This document shows positions 35,519 through 47,175 of a stretch of DNA of 64,000 bases, one piece after another. How positions within the stretch are numbered: the first letter of the stretch is position 1; every line of letters begins with the position of its first letter. The notes beneath the pieces were generated by a model, which was not told where the DNA came from, ran no database searches, and saw only the letters and a program-made list of their open reading frames with translations. A program made the translations under genes and the position numbers. The DNA is from Adineta ricciae (Eukaryota; Rotifera; Eurotatoria; Adinetida; Adinetidae), in contig CAJNOJ010000123.1 of the NCBI GenBank assembly GCA_905250025.1, positions 62,001-126,000 of the forward strand, written 5' to 3'.

Positions 35519-36053
35519 GATTCTGAAAAGATAATCACAAATTTCCAATAAACTTCGGTTCGATCTATCGGGATCGGGAAGTAAATCTTCACATTTCACA
35601 TCTTATTCAAAAGTTAAAATATATTCACAATGGCTTTGATCGAATGAAAATCGAAGATCGTGAGGGCGCCAGATGTCAACTACGTAATAGTATAAATAGA
35701 TGCTTATAGTGTGAGGCTTACACGATATTTCATTGGAGGTTGTGAGTGTGTGGTATAGACATGTCTGTCTAAAATCTGTGAGAATTCAGTCACAAAATCG
35801 ACGAAGCTCAGTTTATTGGTGTGGATCTCATTTCTATCCTGACTTCTTTTTATACGATAAGATGTATGATGGAGTATTTCGTATTATCGATGATTATCTC
35901 GGCGGCCTTTTCTAGGTGAAATCGACTGACATTAGATTACAGAATGTTCTTTTTCGTATATAAATAAGAAGTATGATTTGGAATGGAATATTTCTTCACA
36001 AATGGATTTTTATTGAATTGAAAGGAGAAACAAAATCTTGTGTCTTAGTTATT
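35519..36053. other. Region upstream of ATP synthase delta and 3' flank of the ARH-GTPase gene
   Basis: From about 35735 the sequence is repeated at about 58965-59279, so it belongs to the segmental duplication carrying the ARH-GTPase gene. A short + strand ORF (35733-35915) is partly conserved in the second copy but I cannot assign it. Confidence 0.5.
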
Positions 36054-39000
36054 CTAATGAAATTGCTCGGATAGAATTGGATCGTTTCGAATCTTATCAA
36101 TTCGATTTTGAATGTCATCGAGGTCCTTCCATTCATATGTATTGGCTTTCCCATAATGTTGAATATATTGTTCTCGAAGTCTAATCAAAAGATCGTATAA
36201 TTTGGCATTGAATTTATTATAGGGTTTTTTTTCAAGAACATTATGTTCATCTTTGATCATTCGCTCTAAATATAAACAAAACAAATCTTCAGGATTTTGC
36301 TGTTGACTTGTTCTCATGAGCCAATTGGATAAATATGCACTTTCACGAAGAAGGTTTTCGATAGAAGATTGAATATCAGATGGGATATATTTGAATGGTT
36401 TATCTGATGGATAATATTCTAAATAAGATGAAATCGGTACATGTTGATTGGGAGGACATGAACATATATCACATTTATTGGAAAATTGATGTGTTGAATC
36501 AAAGACAATCCAAAAAGGTCCAATTTGTTTCGATTGTCGATGACATGAATAACATGTTGCATAATTAAAATCAAGTGGTTTAAATCGAATTTCAATTGAA
36601 TAACTCAAAGAGAATTGAAATAAAATTTGATTTCGAAGAAGATGTCGAATTATTTCAAAGATTAGACGAATTAATCGTCTAATTTCTGAGCGAAGAATTT
36701 GTTGATTTTGTAAACCTTGATGATGAATTAAATAACGTTGATTAGTGTTGTTTCGAATTTGACTTAAAAATCTTTTCCATTGTTCAAATGTCATTGACTG
36801 ACTTTGTTCATATGATTGATTTTGAAGATCAACTTTTGCCAAATATTGTTGTGCTGCTGTTTGAATTAAATATGAACTATCAAATTGAAAAAGATTTTCT
36901 CGATTAATCGATTGAAGTTTTGGTGAAATAGATTTGATAATCGATTGTTGACGACGCTCATCAAGATTATTTGAAAGACATTTGGTGAAACAAATAAAGA
37001 AATTTTGTAAAATATTTTCTTGAAAATAATTAAACAATTGAGCGAAAGGTCTTTGATAAGAATTGAAATCTTTTTCATTTGAATCAATTATCAAACAAAT
37101 GGCATTGATATGTGTTAATCGATTAACAACTGATAAAATATGTTGCATTATTCTCTCATCATGTTCTTGTCCACGTCGATCTGCAAATCCAGGTGTATCA
37201 ATAAGACAAATTTGTTGGTTATTTTCTAAATGAAATGAATAAGATCGACATTGTTGTGTAAATGATTGGCCTTTTTTATCATAATTTTCATTGGAATCTT
37301 TTGGACCAATTTGGATTTGTCGTTCTTCAAATTGATTTTCGATAAGATGAACAAATGGAATTACAAGGTTATTGATTGAAAAATCTTTTTGAATCTCTCG
37401 ACGTTTTTTCGATTTGAGAAAATCCACGAATGTATTGATTAACGTTGATTTTCCTGAGTGGATTTTTCCAAGAAATAAAATATGAAGAATTTCTTCGCGA
37501 CGATTTGATTGAGAAATTGCTCGTGGTTGAGAAAGAATTGGTTTGAAAGAATTCAATGGAAATCTTTTTATTTCATTTAAATGAAATTTTGAATAAGTAA
37601 AATCGAAATAGAAAAGTTTTATTCGATTATCTTTCTTTTTCATTTCATTGAATTCGTTTAATAAATCATTTAATTTTGCCCAATTGGTTTCATTTAAAGA
37701 ATCATTTGAACAAAGAATTCTCTGAAATTCCTCTTTAACAAGTTGTTTTTCCAATGATTGATCAGTTTCTCTTTGTTGAAACTGAAAATATTTCTCAACG
37801 TTCACATATTGAAAACCTCGTTGAATCAATTGATTAATAAAATCACTTTTTTCTTTTAATGTTGTTATATGAAATGACAAATCTTCATTTTGTCTTTTTA
37901 AATTTGTTTGATATTTTTCGGAAAGAATTTCATAATGATTTATTTGTTCATAGTCATTTGTTCGACGAACTTCCAAAATTAATTTTCCAATTTCCATTCT
38001 TTTCTCATCAAATTCTTTTTTTAATAAAGAAACTTTTTCTTTTTGTAGATTAAATTGTTCTGGAAGATCACGTTCAAGAATCTCCGCTGTATTAGAATTA
38101 ATAAGTGTTTTAAACATCTTTTTTCCAAATAATAAACGTTGAAAATATTCTTCAATTTTCAACGAAGTTTCTAGTCGAATTGGATAATAAAGATTTGATT
38201 TTGATGTTTTTATCGGATGAAGAATATAAGTTAATGGCCAATGACGATCGACGTTCGATTCAATTTCTTGAAGTGAATCGTAAATTTGTTGAATTGTTCG
38301 TTTTTCAGTTAAAAGAGGAATATTTGAATAAACAGAAAATAAAGATATTTGTTCATTCGAATATTTATTTGACAACTTTGTGTTTTTATTCAGACTTTGA
38401 CAGAAATCGTCGAGTAATGGATCGATAAACTTCTTTGAATCTCTATTGAATCTTAAAAGAATAAGAAATTCAATTCCATATAAAATTTCTTTGATAAAAT
38501 GTGTTGATTCATTTGTTGATTTCATTGATTTGAAATGATTTTCATTGAGATAAGTTCGTTGTGTTATTAATGAATAATAGACAAGACGAGTATTTTCATC
38601 AACTAAATAAGGATAATTAACAATTGATGAAATACCTAAAGATGAAATGAGATGAGACAATAAACTCAATCGAAGTTCATTATCAAATCCGAGTAATTCT
38701 AAAAGATTTTGTAATTCGATTTCATTTCCTCGTTTTACAAAACATTTCTTTGAAGGGAATTTTTCCTCTTGAATGTAACCAGCACAATTTTCTTTGAAAT
38801 CTGTAAGTGAATCATTGAAAGCATTGTAAAAATGTCCAATTGAACCTTTAGAATCAATAACTTTTCTTTCAATGGTCTTTGACGGATTTCGTTCAATGGA
38901 TTGACGAGAAGTTAAACTCCGAAGAGAATTTCTAGTTGAATCTAAAAATGAATGTTTGAAATTTAATTTAAATTTGGTTAAATTATCCTTTTGTTGATTT

Positions 39001-40490
39001 TTGTACCATAAATCTCCAGAAAAAGCCAAAGAATTTGAAACATATAAAAGAAATTCTTTTGCATAAAGTGCCTCACGCCATTTCTGTGGTTTTAATTTGT
39101 CGTATCCATAGAAAGCACCCGCTAATTGTCCATAAATAGCTGCTGTTGTATCCGTATCATCTCCAAGATTAATCGCTTGAAGAACACCTTTTTCAAATGA
39201 ATCCTCATCACTCCAAAAAGCCCATAAAGCAGCTTCAAGTGCATCGATAACATAACCTTTTCCTTGAATTCCTTGATCATATCCACCTTCCTTTTTAAAT
39301 GATCCCGAAATGACTTCTAAAACATCTGGATGAAGTTCTTCTTTTCCAAACCATTTTCGATTAATTTTATAAAAATCTCCATGAAGTAATTCATCTTTTG
39401 TAAAAGTACCTTGAAGAGAAGCAACAATTAAAGCTGCATAATAACGACAACAATCAATGGCCTTCTTATCACCATGTGTTATTTTTGCACTTATTCCTGA
39501 ATATTCAATGGCTTTCGAAGGATTTTGATAGAAGAAAAGTGGAACAGGTGAAAGACGCATCAGAGCTCCATTTCCTGCAGCTTCATCGTCACTACAATTA
39601 GCATTAAATTTGTCAAGTAATTCTTTATTTTCACTTAATTGATCGATTTCATCAAGATCAATTTGATTTTCTTGTGCAAATTTCTTTTGTCGCGATTCAA
39701 ATTCTTGAATTGATTGTCTCGTTGCTATTCCAATGTCAAAACATTGTCCTGTTGATGACATATATCCATGTCGATACCACCATTTATAACGAACTAATTG
39801 ATCATATGGGATAAAATCTTGACAAACAATTAATGAAATCGCTAAACAGATTGCCATTGATGTATCATCAGTGAACTAAAAAAAGTAAAGAATTGTTTTT
39901 CTTTTAGAAATTCTATTTAGAAAATCTAACTTGTCCTTTTTCTAAACCCCATGTTCCACCACCTTGAAGGTCTTTAACAGGATTTTCTTTTAAATAAGTT
40001 TGTGGCTTAAATTCAACATGAGCTCCAAGTGCATCACCAATGGCCAATCCAAATAAAGAACCTTTGATACCATTGAGAATTCGTTGATCGATTGAAAGTT
40101 TTGACATAAGAACTTTATTTTCATTCGTCAAATCGATTTCATCTGGTTTTATTATTTGTTGACGATTAGTTTCATCATGAAATCGTAAATCAAAGCACTT
40201 TGTATCCATTTTATGAATTCTTCATCGAAAACCTTTCTCTTTCTTTTATTGTGAGATGAAAAAACTACGAAAGGTTTTTGTATTTATTTTAGTATGTTGG
40301 TTGTTTCCAACAAAAAAAACACCAATGACAAGTCTTTCTTCGAGATCATGTTATTGGGTTATGAAAAACAGAAGATATACATGCGAATTTATTTTTTACA
40401 TAATTTTTTTGAACTAAGGCTGATTTGAAAATGCTTTCGTATCTATTTGTCCTGTCAGACTTTATTGTACGTATTGAAAACTCGTATCCA
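35735..40490. repeat. Dispersed segmental duplication, copy 1
   Basis: About 4.75 kb, including the whole ARH-GTPase gene and both flanks, recurs in the same orientation at about 58965-63737, some 23 kb away. Similarity is high (over 90 percent by eye) with substitutions throughout. The right end in copy 1 coincides with the start of an inserted element at about 40484. Confidence 0.85.
36054..40209 (-). CDS. ADP-ribosylglycohydrolase fused to a P-loop GTPase with C-terminal zinc-ribbon-like domain (copy 1)
   Basis: Two exons (39931-40209; 36054-39875) with a 55-base intron give about 1,366 residues. Residues 50-400 form an ADP-ribosylglycohydrolase (ARH/DraG) domain: GLAIGDALGAHVEF, the metal-binding FTDDTSMA created by the splice (residues 94-101), GNGALMRLSP (194-203) and GDDTDTTAA (331-339). 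A long charged coiled region follows. A GTPase domain then shows G1 GKIHSGKST near 890 and G3 DTPGFADRRG near 985; a candidate G4 is FTKC. Near residue 1200 lies a Cys cluster (CYSCHRQ...CDICSCPPNQH). ARH enzymes remove ADP-ribose from proteins or nucleic acids; the GTPase resembles AIG1/septin-like immune GTPases. All key residues are present. The stop lies three codons earlier than in copy 2. Confidence 0.87.
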
Positions 40491-41616
40491 GGGTTACCAA
40501 CTGTACCCCATTTGGGAGTACAGCACCCCATTTCGCTACTTTGTATCCCAAGACAATCTGTACCTTTGGGGTACGCATTCTGTACCCCATTTCGATATTC
40601 TTCAATAGACTCTTATAAACAATACGTAGTGTAGCATCTTTTTATTAAAAACTAGAGCAGACTTTTTGCTACAACTTCTCCCCTGAATTTCGCACAGATG
40701 AGAAATGTAAAACCACGTCGTCCAAATTGCTTAAAAGTTCACGATCTTGTCGTGGGCTTTGCTCCAATTGTTAAAGAGATGATTTTGTAAGTTATTTCCA
40801 GAATCGAGAATTTTCTGAAACTCTTTCAACAAGGTGGTGACAATTAACCGATTACATCACTTTAGTTAAACAAACTGATCGTATTAAAGTATTGTCTCAT
40901 CAGCAGTTAAAAAAGAGTCGATGGCTCTACTGCAAGTGAGTAATTAGACTAATGATAAAACTGTGAATATATATGTTGCTAAAGCTGATGACTGTCATTG
41001 ATTTTCACTACAAGATCGTGGACGGTGTACGATTTTGACAGTGAAAATACTGATTGCTGGTAATTATAGCAAAAAATTTTAAAAAGAAGCCGTGATTCTC
41101 TGGCAGTATAGTCGTAGCTGTGACAATACGGGAATTTCATTATCTGATGAGTGGACTATATATAAATAAAGCATTATCGTTTGTCAATGACTAGTCTTCT
41201 TAGTTTACATTTCTCACGACGTCCTGGGAGTCACAGTCGATCTTGAATCGATTAAATTCCTTGCATTTGAGAAGTTTACATGCTGCTGTTCTAACTGGTT
41301 TGAAGAAAATCGAAAAATCATTGTGCATTCCAGTTTTTTCATTAAGAGACATATAGAAACGAGTTTTATTTATATGACTTTTTTGTCTGAAAACAAACAT
41401 CTCACAATATATCTTACAGAGAGAGAAGATAAAATGATTTTCCGGTAATAATAAGTCTTTTGTGGACTTCTTCTTCGAATAGATCTGATATATTTCCGAA
41501 GAAATTTTGTACCTCACGTCTGTACCCTATTTGAAGGAAAGGTGTACCTCTCGTGCACCCCATTTCTCATCTCCGATACCTCATTTGAGACCTGAACAGT
41601 TAGTAACCCTGGTTTA
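40484..41616. mobile_element. Putative non-autonomous DNA transposon with short terminal inverted repeats
   Basis: The left end CCAGGGTTACCAACTGT near 40484 and the right end ACAGTTAGTAACCCTGG ending near 41616 are inverted copies with one mismatch. CAGGGTT ends recall hAT elements. Inside, 'accccattt' variants recur near both ends (for example at 40502, 40524 and 41558). The flanks show no clear 8-base target duplication. A - strand ORF (41200-41517, 105 residues) has no recognised domain. Confidence 0.5.
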
Positions 41617-41905
41617 TCTGTACCAACAATTATTTGAATGAATATAATCAAGAAGTATTCAAAAAGAAACTTGTGTTTATAGATATGAGAAATTGTTTAG
41701 AAATGAAGTAATTAATTGGATTCGATAAATCGTCAGAGCCCAATGCGATTCCGCTCCTTGGTCCCCGATAAAATCCGACTCAAGGATTTATAGACCTGTG
41801 TGGTCGAAGTAGGTGTTAAGAGTAAGACGTGCCGTAAAAGTAAAGATAGACATACGAGAATTTTGTTTTGGATAAAATTAAAATTAGAAATAGAAGTAGG
41901 CAGTC
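41617..41905. other. Intergenic region
   Basis: No gene recognised between the transposon-like element and the Rossmann fragment. Confidence 0.3.
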
Positions 41906-42040
41906 ATAGAAGCAACAAGTCATTCTGATGTTGTTATTCATACAGCAGACTCAGCTGATGATCTTCTTTCAACAAAATCAATCATTTCAGGTTTAAATAA
42001 ACCAACTGCAACAACAGGAAAATCTGTTAATTTAAAATAT
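41906..42040 (+). pseudogene. Fragment of an atypical SDR / NAD(P)-binding Rossmann gene
   Basis: One + frame reads VIEATSHSDVVIHTADSADD then LSTKSIISGLNKPTATTGK, which resembles the cofactor-binding start of NmrA/atypical SDR proteins (a SDVVIHTADSADD strand-turn motif followed by a helix). Neither an N-terminal GxxGxxG nor the rest of the fold is found next to it. It looks like an orphan exon left by rearrangement. Confidence 0.45.
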
Positions 42041-43048
42041 TTATTCTTATTTTTATATACAAAACACTTCAGTATCTTTGTCTTAACAACAATCAAATCA
42101 TCCACCTGGAGGATGCAGATACAGCTGTTCTTATGATTATATCTACACCCACATACACACCCTCAAAATGGTTACTATTTCAAGTATTTTCTTGTTGTAG
42201 TCGATCTTTTTCCTATTTCTTTTGTTCTATATTTCATAAGATGTCGCAAAAAATGTTGTTAGGAAGTTGAGTCTATCACCTAGCAATGCATGTGTCTGTT
42301 TGGTTTTCTTTCTTTTTTTTTTGTTGAGAAAAATATGACGCCTGTTTTTGTTACAGGAACGAAATTTTAAAAAAGTGAAGAAAGAAAGAAAGAAAGAAGT
42401 AACACTTTGTGGATTCATTAGTTACTAGTTTCCTTTTATTTTTATTCTTTCTCTCTCATTTTTTTTCTACTTCATCATGTGTTCAAAACTAACTCATTTA
42501 CAACTTATGAAGCAGATATAGCTTATTTCATTGTATTTACGTTACTGTGTCACATTTAGTTTTCGTAAAACTTTCACTTGGAAAAACTGACAAAATTATT
42601 AATTTCATTAACTCAAACAAATAACCCAATCATACAAAATGTTTCAATTACGTTTTTATAACACGAAGTAGACGATTGTTTTTTCGAGCAGATCAATAAT
42701 TTTCGATTTCATCTACTTGTTGAAATTTTGAATTTGAAAATTTCACCCACTCGCCATCTCTGCTACACATGCTTTATCTGCCTTCGTTGTTTTTTTTCTA
42801 CTCTAGTTTTTTCATCTTCTTGACATTTTTTTTAAAACAGGCATTTTTCTCGTTCTTATTTGACTTAGCGTTGCACTGCCAACCTCAATATAAATACAAA
42901 ATACAAATAAATATTTTAAAGAAGAATGATGTGTTTTGTGAGATCGAATCGGTAGTCATCTACTTTTACTTCAGATTAGGTCGTTCTTCTCGATTGGTGC
43001 TATTGTTGCAGTAAGAAAATTTGCACAACATCTTCGCAAACATTCACC
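42041..43048. other. Upstream region of the TIR gene
   Basis: AT-rich, with an AAAG microsatellite-like run near 42379-42398 and poly-T tracts. No gene seen; it should contain the promoter of the TIR gene. Confidence 0.4.
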
Positions 43049-45857
43049 ATGGATTCGTATCTTAGTTTCGGAGACAGACTACGCAACAAGATCAAACAAA
43101 AACATCCAATTAGTACACTTATCTCTGTACAAGATACAACTTCAGCAGTGAAGTCACAGTTACACGAAAATTTACGTCGTAATAGTGAATCGATACGTGC
43201 CGAAAACAACCTGCAACGGGCTGTCGTCTCTAATCCGACGATTGCTATACAGCCAAATCAAATAACACCACATGACTCAGACGCTCCCACGAAAGGTATA
43301 TATGAACCTTTTATTTTGAGTTGAGTGCGAGAATTTGCATGAGGTCCATCATCGACATTCTCACTCTCATCTTTTGAAAAAATGTTTGAAAAATTCCATT
43401 ATTCTTTTTTAGTTTTGGAGAGAATGCCAAAAATAGTAACACTGTCACAAGAGACGAAGAAGCATATATTCTTTGCCTATGCAGAAAAAGATGAATCTGA
43501 TCATAAAGAGGCTGAAAAACTGAAGAGTTATTTCGCGCAACAACGATTAAGAGTGTATCATCCCAGAGAACATGATGATATCAATACTAAAATTGCAAAT
43601 GGTATTAAAAATGCTGCTGTGGTTCTGGTTTTTTCATCGCATTCATTACAAATATCAAAAACTGCATCAAAACTATTGAATTACGCTGATCAAACTAAAA
43701 CTCCGATTTTGAATATTAAGGTTTATGAAAATTTTCAACCTAAAGATTGGCTAGGTGCTATTTTAGCTCCCACAAAAAGTTGTTCAACTGATTTTGATGA
43801 ACTTATGAAGTCCTTGATGTCTATGGGCATAAAAACTAACAGTCTTATTCTTGAAAGAGACGAAAACAATGAATCCCAACCAATAGCAAAGTATCTGTTT
43901 CATGGTGGAACGAAATCAGGAAATTTAACTGCTACTTATCAATATAATGGTCAAGAGTTTCCGATGGAATTTGAGGTATAAAGTAGAAGGATATAATAAT
44001 ATCTAGTTTGTATATTTCCCCTAGTTTTTGGGTTTGGAACAAGGCAAAGTATTTGGTCAAGGCGATGATGACGTTGGAGCTTTTACTATTACTGGTGAAT
44101 ATAACCTTGAAGGTAGCCATGGTAATATTGAAATGTACAAGCAATATGTTGGACGACACTCTGTTATATATAGAGGACAGATTTCTTGCAAGGGAATAAC
44201 ATGTGTAATAGAAGGAAATTGGGAGATAGACTATCAATCCGATGAATTTTCCATCTATTTGACTCTTCCAGAAGAATATGGAACAGAAATGGAAATGATA
44301 CCATCACATCCAACTTTACGAAGACGAGGAAATAAAGTTATGATTTCCTATTGCTCATGTCAATATGATTTAGCTCAAAAGATAACTGAAGGACTAATAG
44401 CAAAAGATATTTCAGCGATTTGTCCGCCGTTACGAATGCAAGAGATGATGAAAGTAGCAACCGAAGAAGCAAATGTTGTTATACCATTAATGAGCGAAGC
44501 ATACGAAGCATCTAATATTTCAAAATATGTTCTTTCTTATGTCGATCAAGCTGGTATTCCTATAGTTCCTGTGAAAGCACAATATCCTTATTCTCCAAAT
44601 GGTTGGCTCGGTGTCATTTGTGCTGGTGCATTATATACGAAAATAATAAGTGAAAATGATATCGAGAAAAATCTTGAGAAACTTATAGCACAATTGCATC
44701 CATATATCAACGGCTCTTTCGATGAAGAACAACTTGTTGACAGTCTTGTTGATGGAAGTCTTGCTCAAGGTTATTATACGCAATGGGGACAGCAGTTTGA
44801 TATGCAATTTGATATGTTTGCTATGACAAACGGACGCATTTCTGGTCAAGGAGATGATACCGTCGGTGGCTTTGTAATCAATGGAGAATATACCAGTTTA
44901 CCAGGTGAGGAAAGGTATGAATTTCAGTTTAATAAGCATTATATCGGACAACATGATGTTCAATACTGTGGAACTATAACTCAGAACGAATCACAATTCT
45001 TCTTTGATGGATACTGGTCTATAGGTAACTTAACTGATGGTTTTCATCTAGAAGTTCCTCGTAGCAAATCATTAGGATCTAAATGTTTGCATATTATGTT
45101 AAGCTATCAATGGGATAATCAAGAACTTGTTAAACGAGTAGCAGATGCGCTTAAACAAAGCAATATACCTACTTGGTTTGATATTGCTGGAGATATGAAA
45201 GGAAATATCAATACTGCTATGGCCAACGGTGTTGAAGGTGCTGCAGCAGTTATTAGTTTTGATACCACTGCTTATAGCAAAAGTATTAATTGTCAAAAAG
45301 AACTTACATATGCTTCACAATTAAAGAAAAATATTATTCCTGTTCTTCTTGAAAATGATATAAAATTCCAAAATACATGGTTAGAAATGATAATAGCTTC
45401 CTTTAACAAAATCAACATGGACGATGATAATCAATTCCAGTGCATTATTGATACTCTTGTACAACGGGTAAATGAAGTTCTTGATGAGAAAAAAGATGAA
45501 GAATTTCAACAGCCGCAAGTTATTACCAGATTTGAAGGTGGTGCCGTAGAAGGAAAATATTATCAATGGAGTCAAGGCTTTGATATGTTCTTTGATTTCT
45601 TTTCTTTAAGAGAAGGAAGAGTTTCAGGTCAAGGAAACGATGGAATCGGACCTTTTACAATGGCTGGCAGTTATGATAATGAAGGAAATGTGTCATTTAC
45701 TAAGCAATACGTTGGACAACATGCTGTTGAATACAACGGAAATCTCGATTGTGATAATTTGGGAGGATTTAAAATTACAGGAAACTGGAGTATTGGAGAA
45801 CTAACAGATGAGTTCTATCTGGAAAGCGCGAATACTTCCAGTTCTGACAAATCCTAA
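43049..45857 (+). CDS. Three-TIR protein with three interleaved beta-rich repeats
   Basis: Exons 43049-43295, 43413-43975 and 44025-45857 join in phase (total 881 codons, 880 residues). After a basic N-terminal segment come TIR1 (about 98-225, HIFFAYAEKDE), beta repeat 1 (244-350), TIR2 (373-500, KVMISYCSCQYD), beta repeat 2 (514-614), TIR3 (623-755, HIMLSYQWDNQEL) and beta repeat 3 (780-872). The repeats share the pattern G.Y.QW...FDM.F, then GQG.D..G.F...G.Y, then K.Y.GQH.V.Y.G and G.WSIG...D.F.LE, suggesting a small avidin/lipocalin-like barrel; the family name is not known to me. TIR3 keeps the Glu of NAD-cleaving TIRs (Glu696 in SINCQKELTYA), while TIR1 has Leu170 and TIR2 Val439 there. 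No transmembrane segment is visible, so it is cytosolic. Either an NADase signalling protein or an adaptor is possible. Confidence 0.87.
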
Positions 45858-45919
45858 AACATCTTTGAAATGTAATCGACTTCTTTAAAGACATTAGTCT
45901 GTAGTTTTTATTTCATAAA

Positions 45920-46145
45920 ATAATATATAACAGCGAACAAAAGCATTGATTTCTCTTCGACAGTTTGGACATATTCGGAGTGAAATGACTACATGAAACG
46001 CAAGTCGCTAAGTGTCCGCATGGAATACACGCCAGTCTTTTCTCTTCTATCCAACAGAGAACACATAAATCGACTGATGATGAACTATTTTCAGAATTTT
46101 CGTTTTCTTCTACTTTCTTAGTCTCGTTACTTGATATTTGATGCT
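45920..46145 (-). pseudogene. RING-finger (IAP/MIB-type C3HC4) remnant with a frameshift
   Basis: On the - strand the first half of a RING reads DLCVLCWIEEKRLACIPCGH then LATCVSC. The second half, ICPNCRREINAFVRCYI, is in a different frame starting near 45990. Removing one base near 45993 would join them, and no intron-sized gap exists. An acidic linker precedes the finger. The element stands directly downstream of the TIR gene on the opposite strand. It is probably the C-terminal end of a dead E3 ligase gene. Confidence 0.65.
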
Positions 46146-46639
46146 CTCAGCGTTTTCGGAATTTTAGTATTTTTAGTATTAAGCTGATTTTCTGTAAGCG
46201 ATCCTTCGGCAGAAACCATAGATAACGATAAGTTCGATTGTTCATTAGAAAATTAACAAAATTAATTTCATTTTAGTACTTGGAATAATAACATTCTCTT
46301 TTTTTTTCATTAATATAAGTATATTGATTTAATCATGTTAATAATTCTGAGAATACATCCTATTCCGAAATCACCTTTGATTGCGATAGATGGAATTCCA
46401 GAATCGGTAAGAATCGATTTCGGATACGGAATAGCATGACTGCTCATAATTCTTACATTTCAATCCTAGGTAATCTTCCAAACAATGTTTAATAGCAGAT
46501 AATTTAAAATTTTAATTTAACAAACGCTGGGAAACGGACAAATCTAAGCGTGCAGTAAACAATCGCGCTAGAGTTTTTTCATCGGGTATCAACACTCGAG
46601 AATGATTTGTTGAGTAATCATTACATTTGTTTTGATTTT
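46146..46639. other. Intergenic region
   Basis: AT-rich sequence with no recognised gene between the RING remnant and the piggyBac remnant. Confidence 0.3.
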
Positions 46640-47140
46640 TGAATTTTTTTTATAAAGTTCATCACTGCACAACCGTTTGGCATAGAGACATTTTGGAAAC
46701 CATCGAACATGTTCAACTGTTGGATTATCTTTTGAATCTCAGTTCTGTAGTGATCCATTGCAAAAGAAACAGATTACAATCGTTTTTGTTCCAAGATAAA
46801 AAAAACCCAGCTCGTGCCATATCATCAACGGTAGGTATTACGTAGATTATTGCTGTTAGTGTATTCAAATTCCTCTTTTGTGAGCTTGTCAAGTTTGACT
46901 GAACCAATACGGTTTCGGCGTACACTACCACATGCACCGCGGTCTTCAGTTCATATAATTTTTCGAATAAACGAGGACTGGTATATCAGTTATCGATAAA
47001 AAGTGAATGTCTTTTATTCAAATAGAGTTTCATCAAAGTCACCGCCATGGAACCAGATTTTCCCAAAGTTTGATCTATAGATCAATATCCGTAGACGAAC
47101 CAGCGTATACGATGAAATCCAACACTATTCATATTTCGAA
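46640..47140 (-). pseudogene. Degenerate piggyBac-type transposase
   Basis: The - strand reads TLMKLYLNKRHSLFIDN, then a TGA (46986-46988) exactly where piggyBac transposases have the Trp of DNWYTSP, then YTSPRLFEKLYELKTA and, further on, ARAGFFLSWNKNDC matching the 'W.DKR.V' region. Upstream pieces (DFIVYAGSSTD) lie in another frame and contain stops. This is an inactivated central part of a transposase; termini were not located. Confidence 0.7.
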
Positions 47141-47175
47141 TGTTGATTCGAATTTTCGCTGAAATTAATTTCATT

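Noticed and set aside
35733-35915. 60-codon + strand ORF, partly repeated near 58990-59150
   Set aside because: Conservation is explained by the segmental duplication; the second copy is frame-altered.
41740-41820. Possible small structured RNA near CCCGATAAAATCCGACTC
   Set aside because: No acceptor stem or convincing fold could be drawn by eye.
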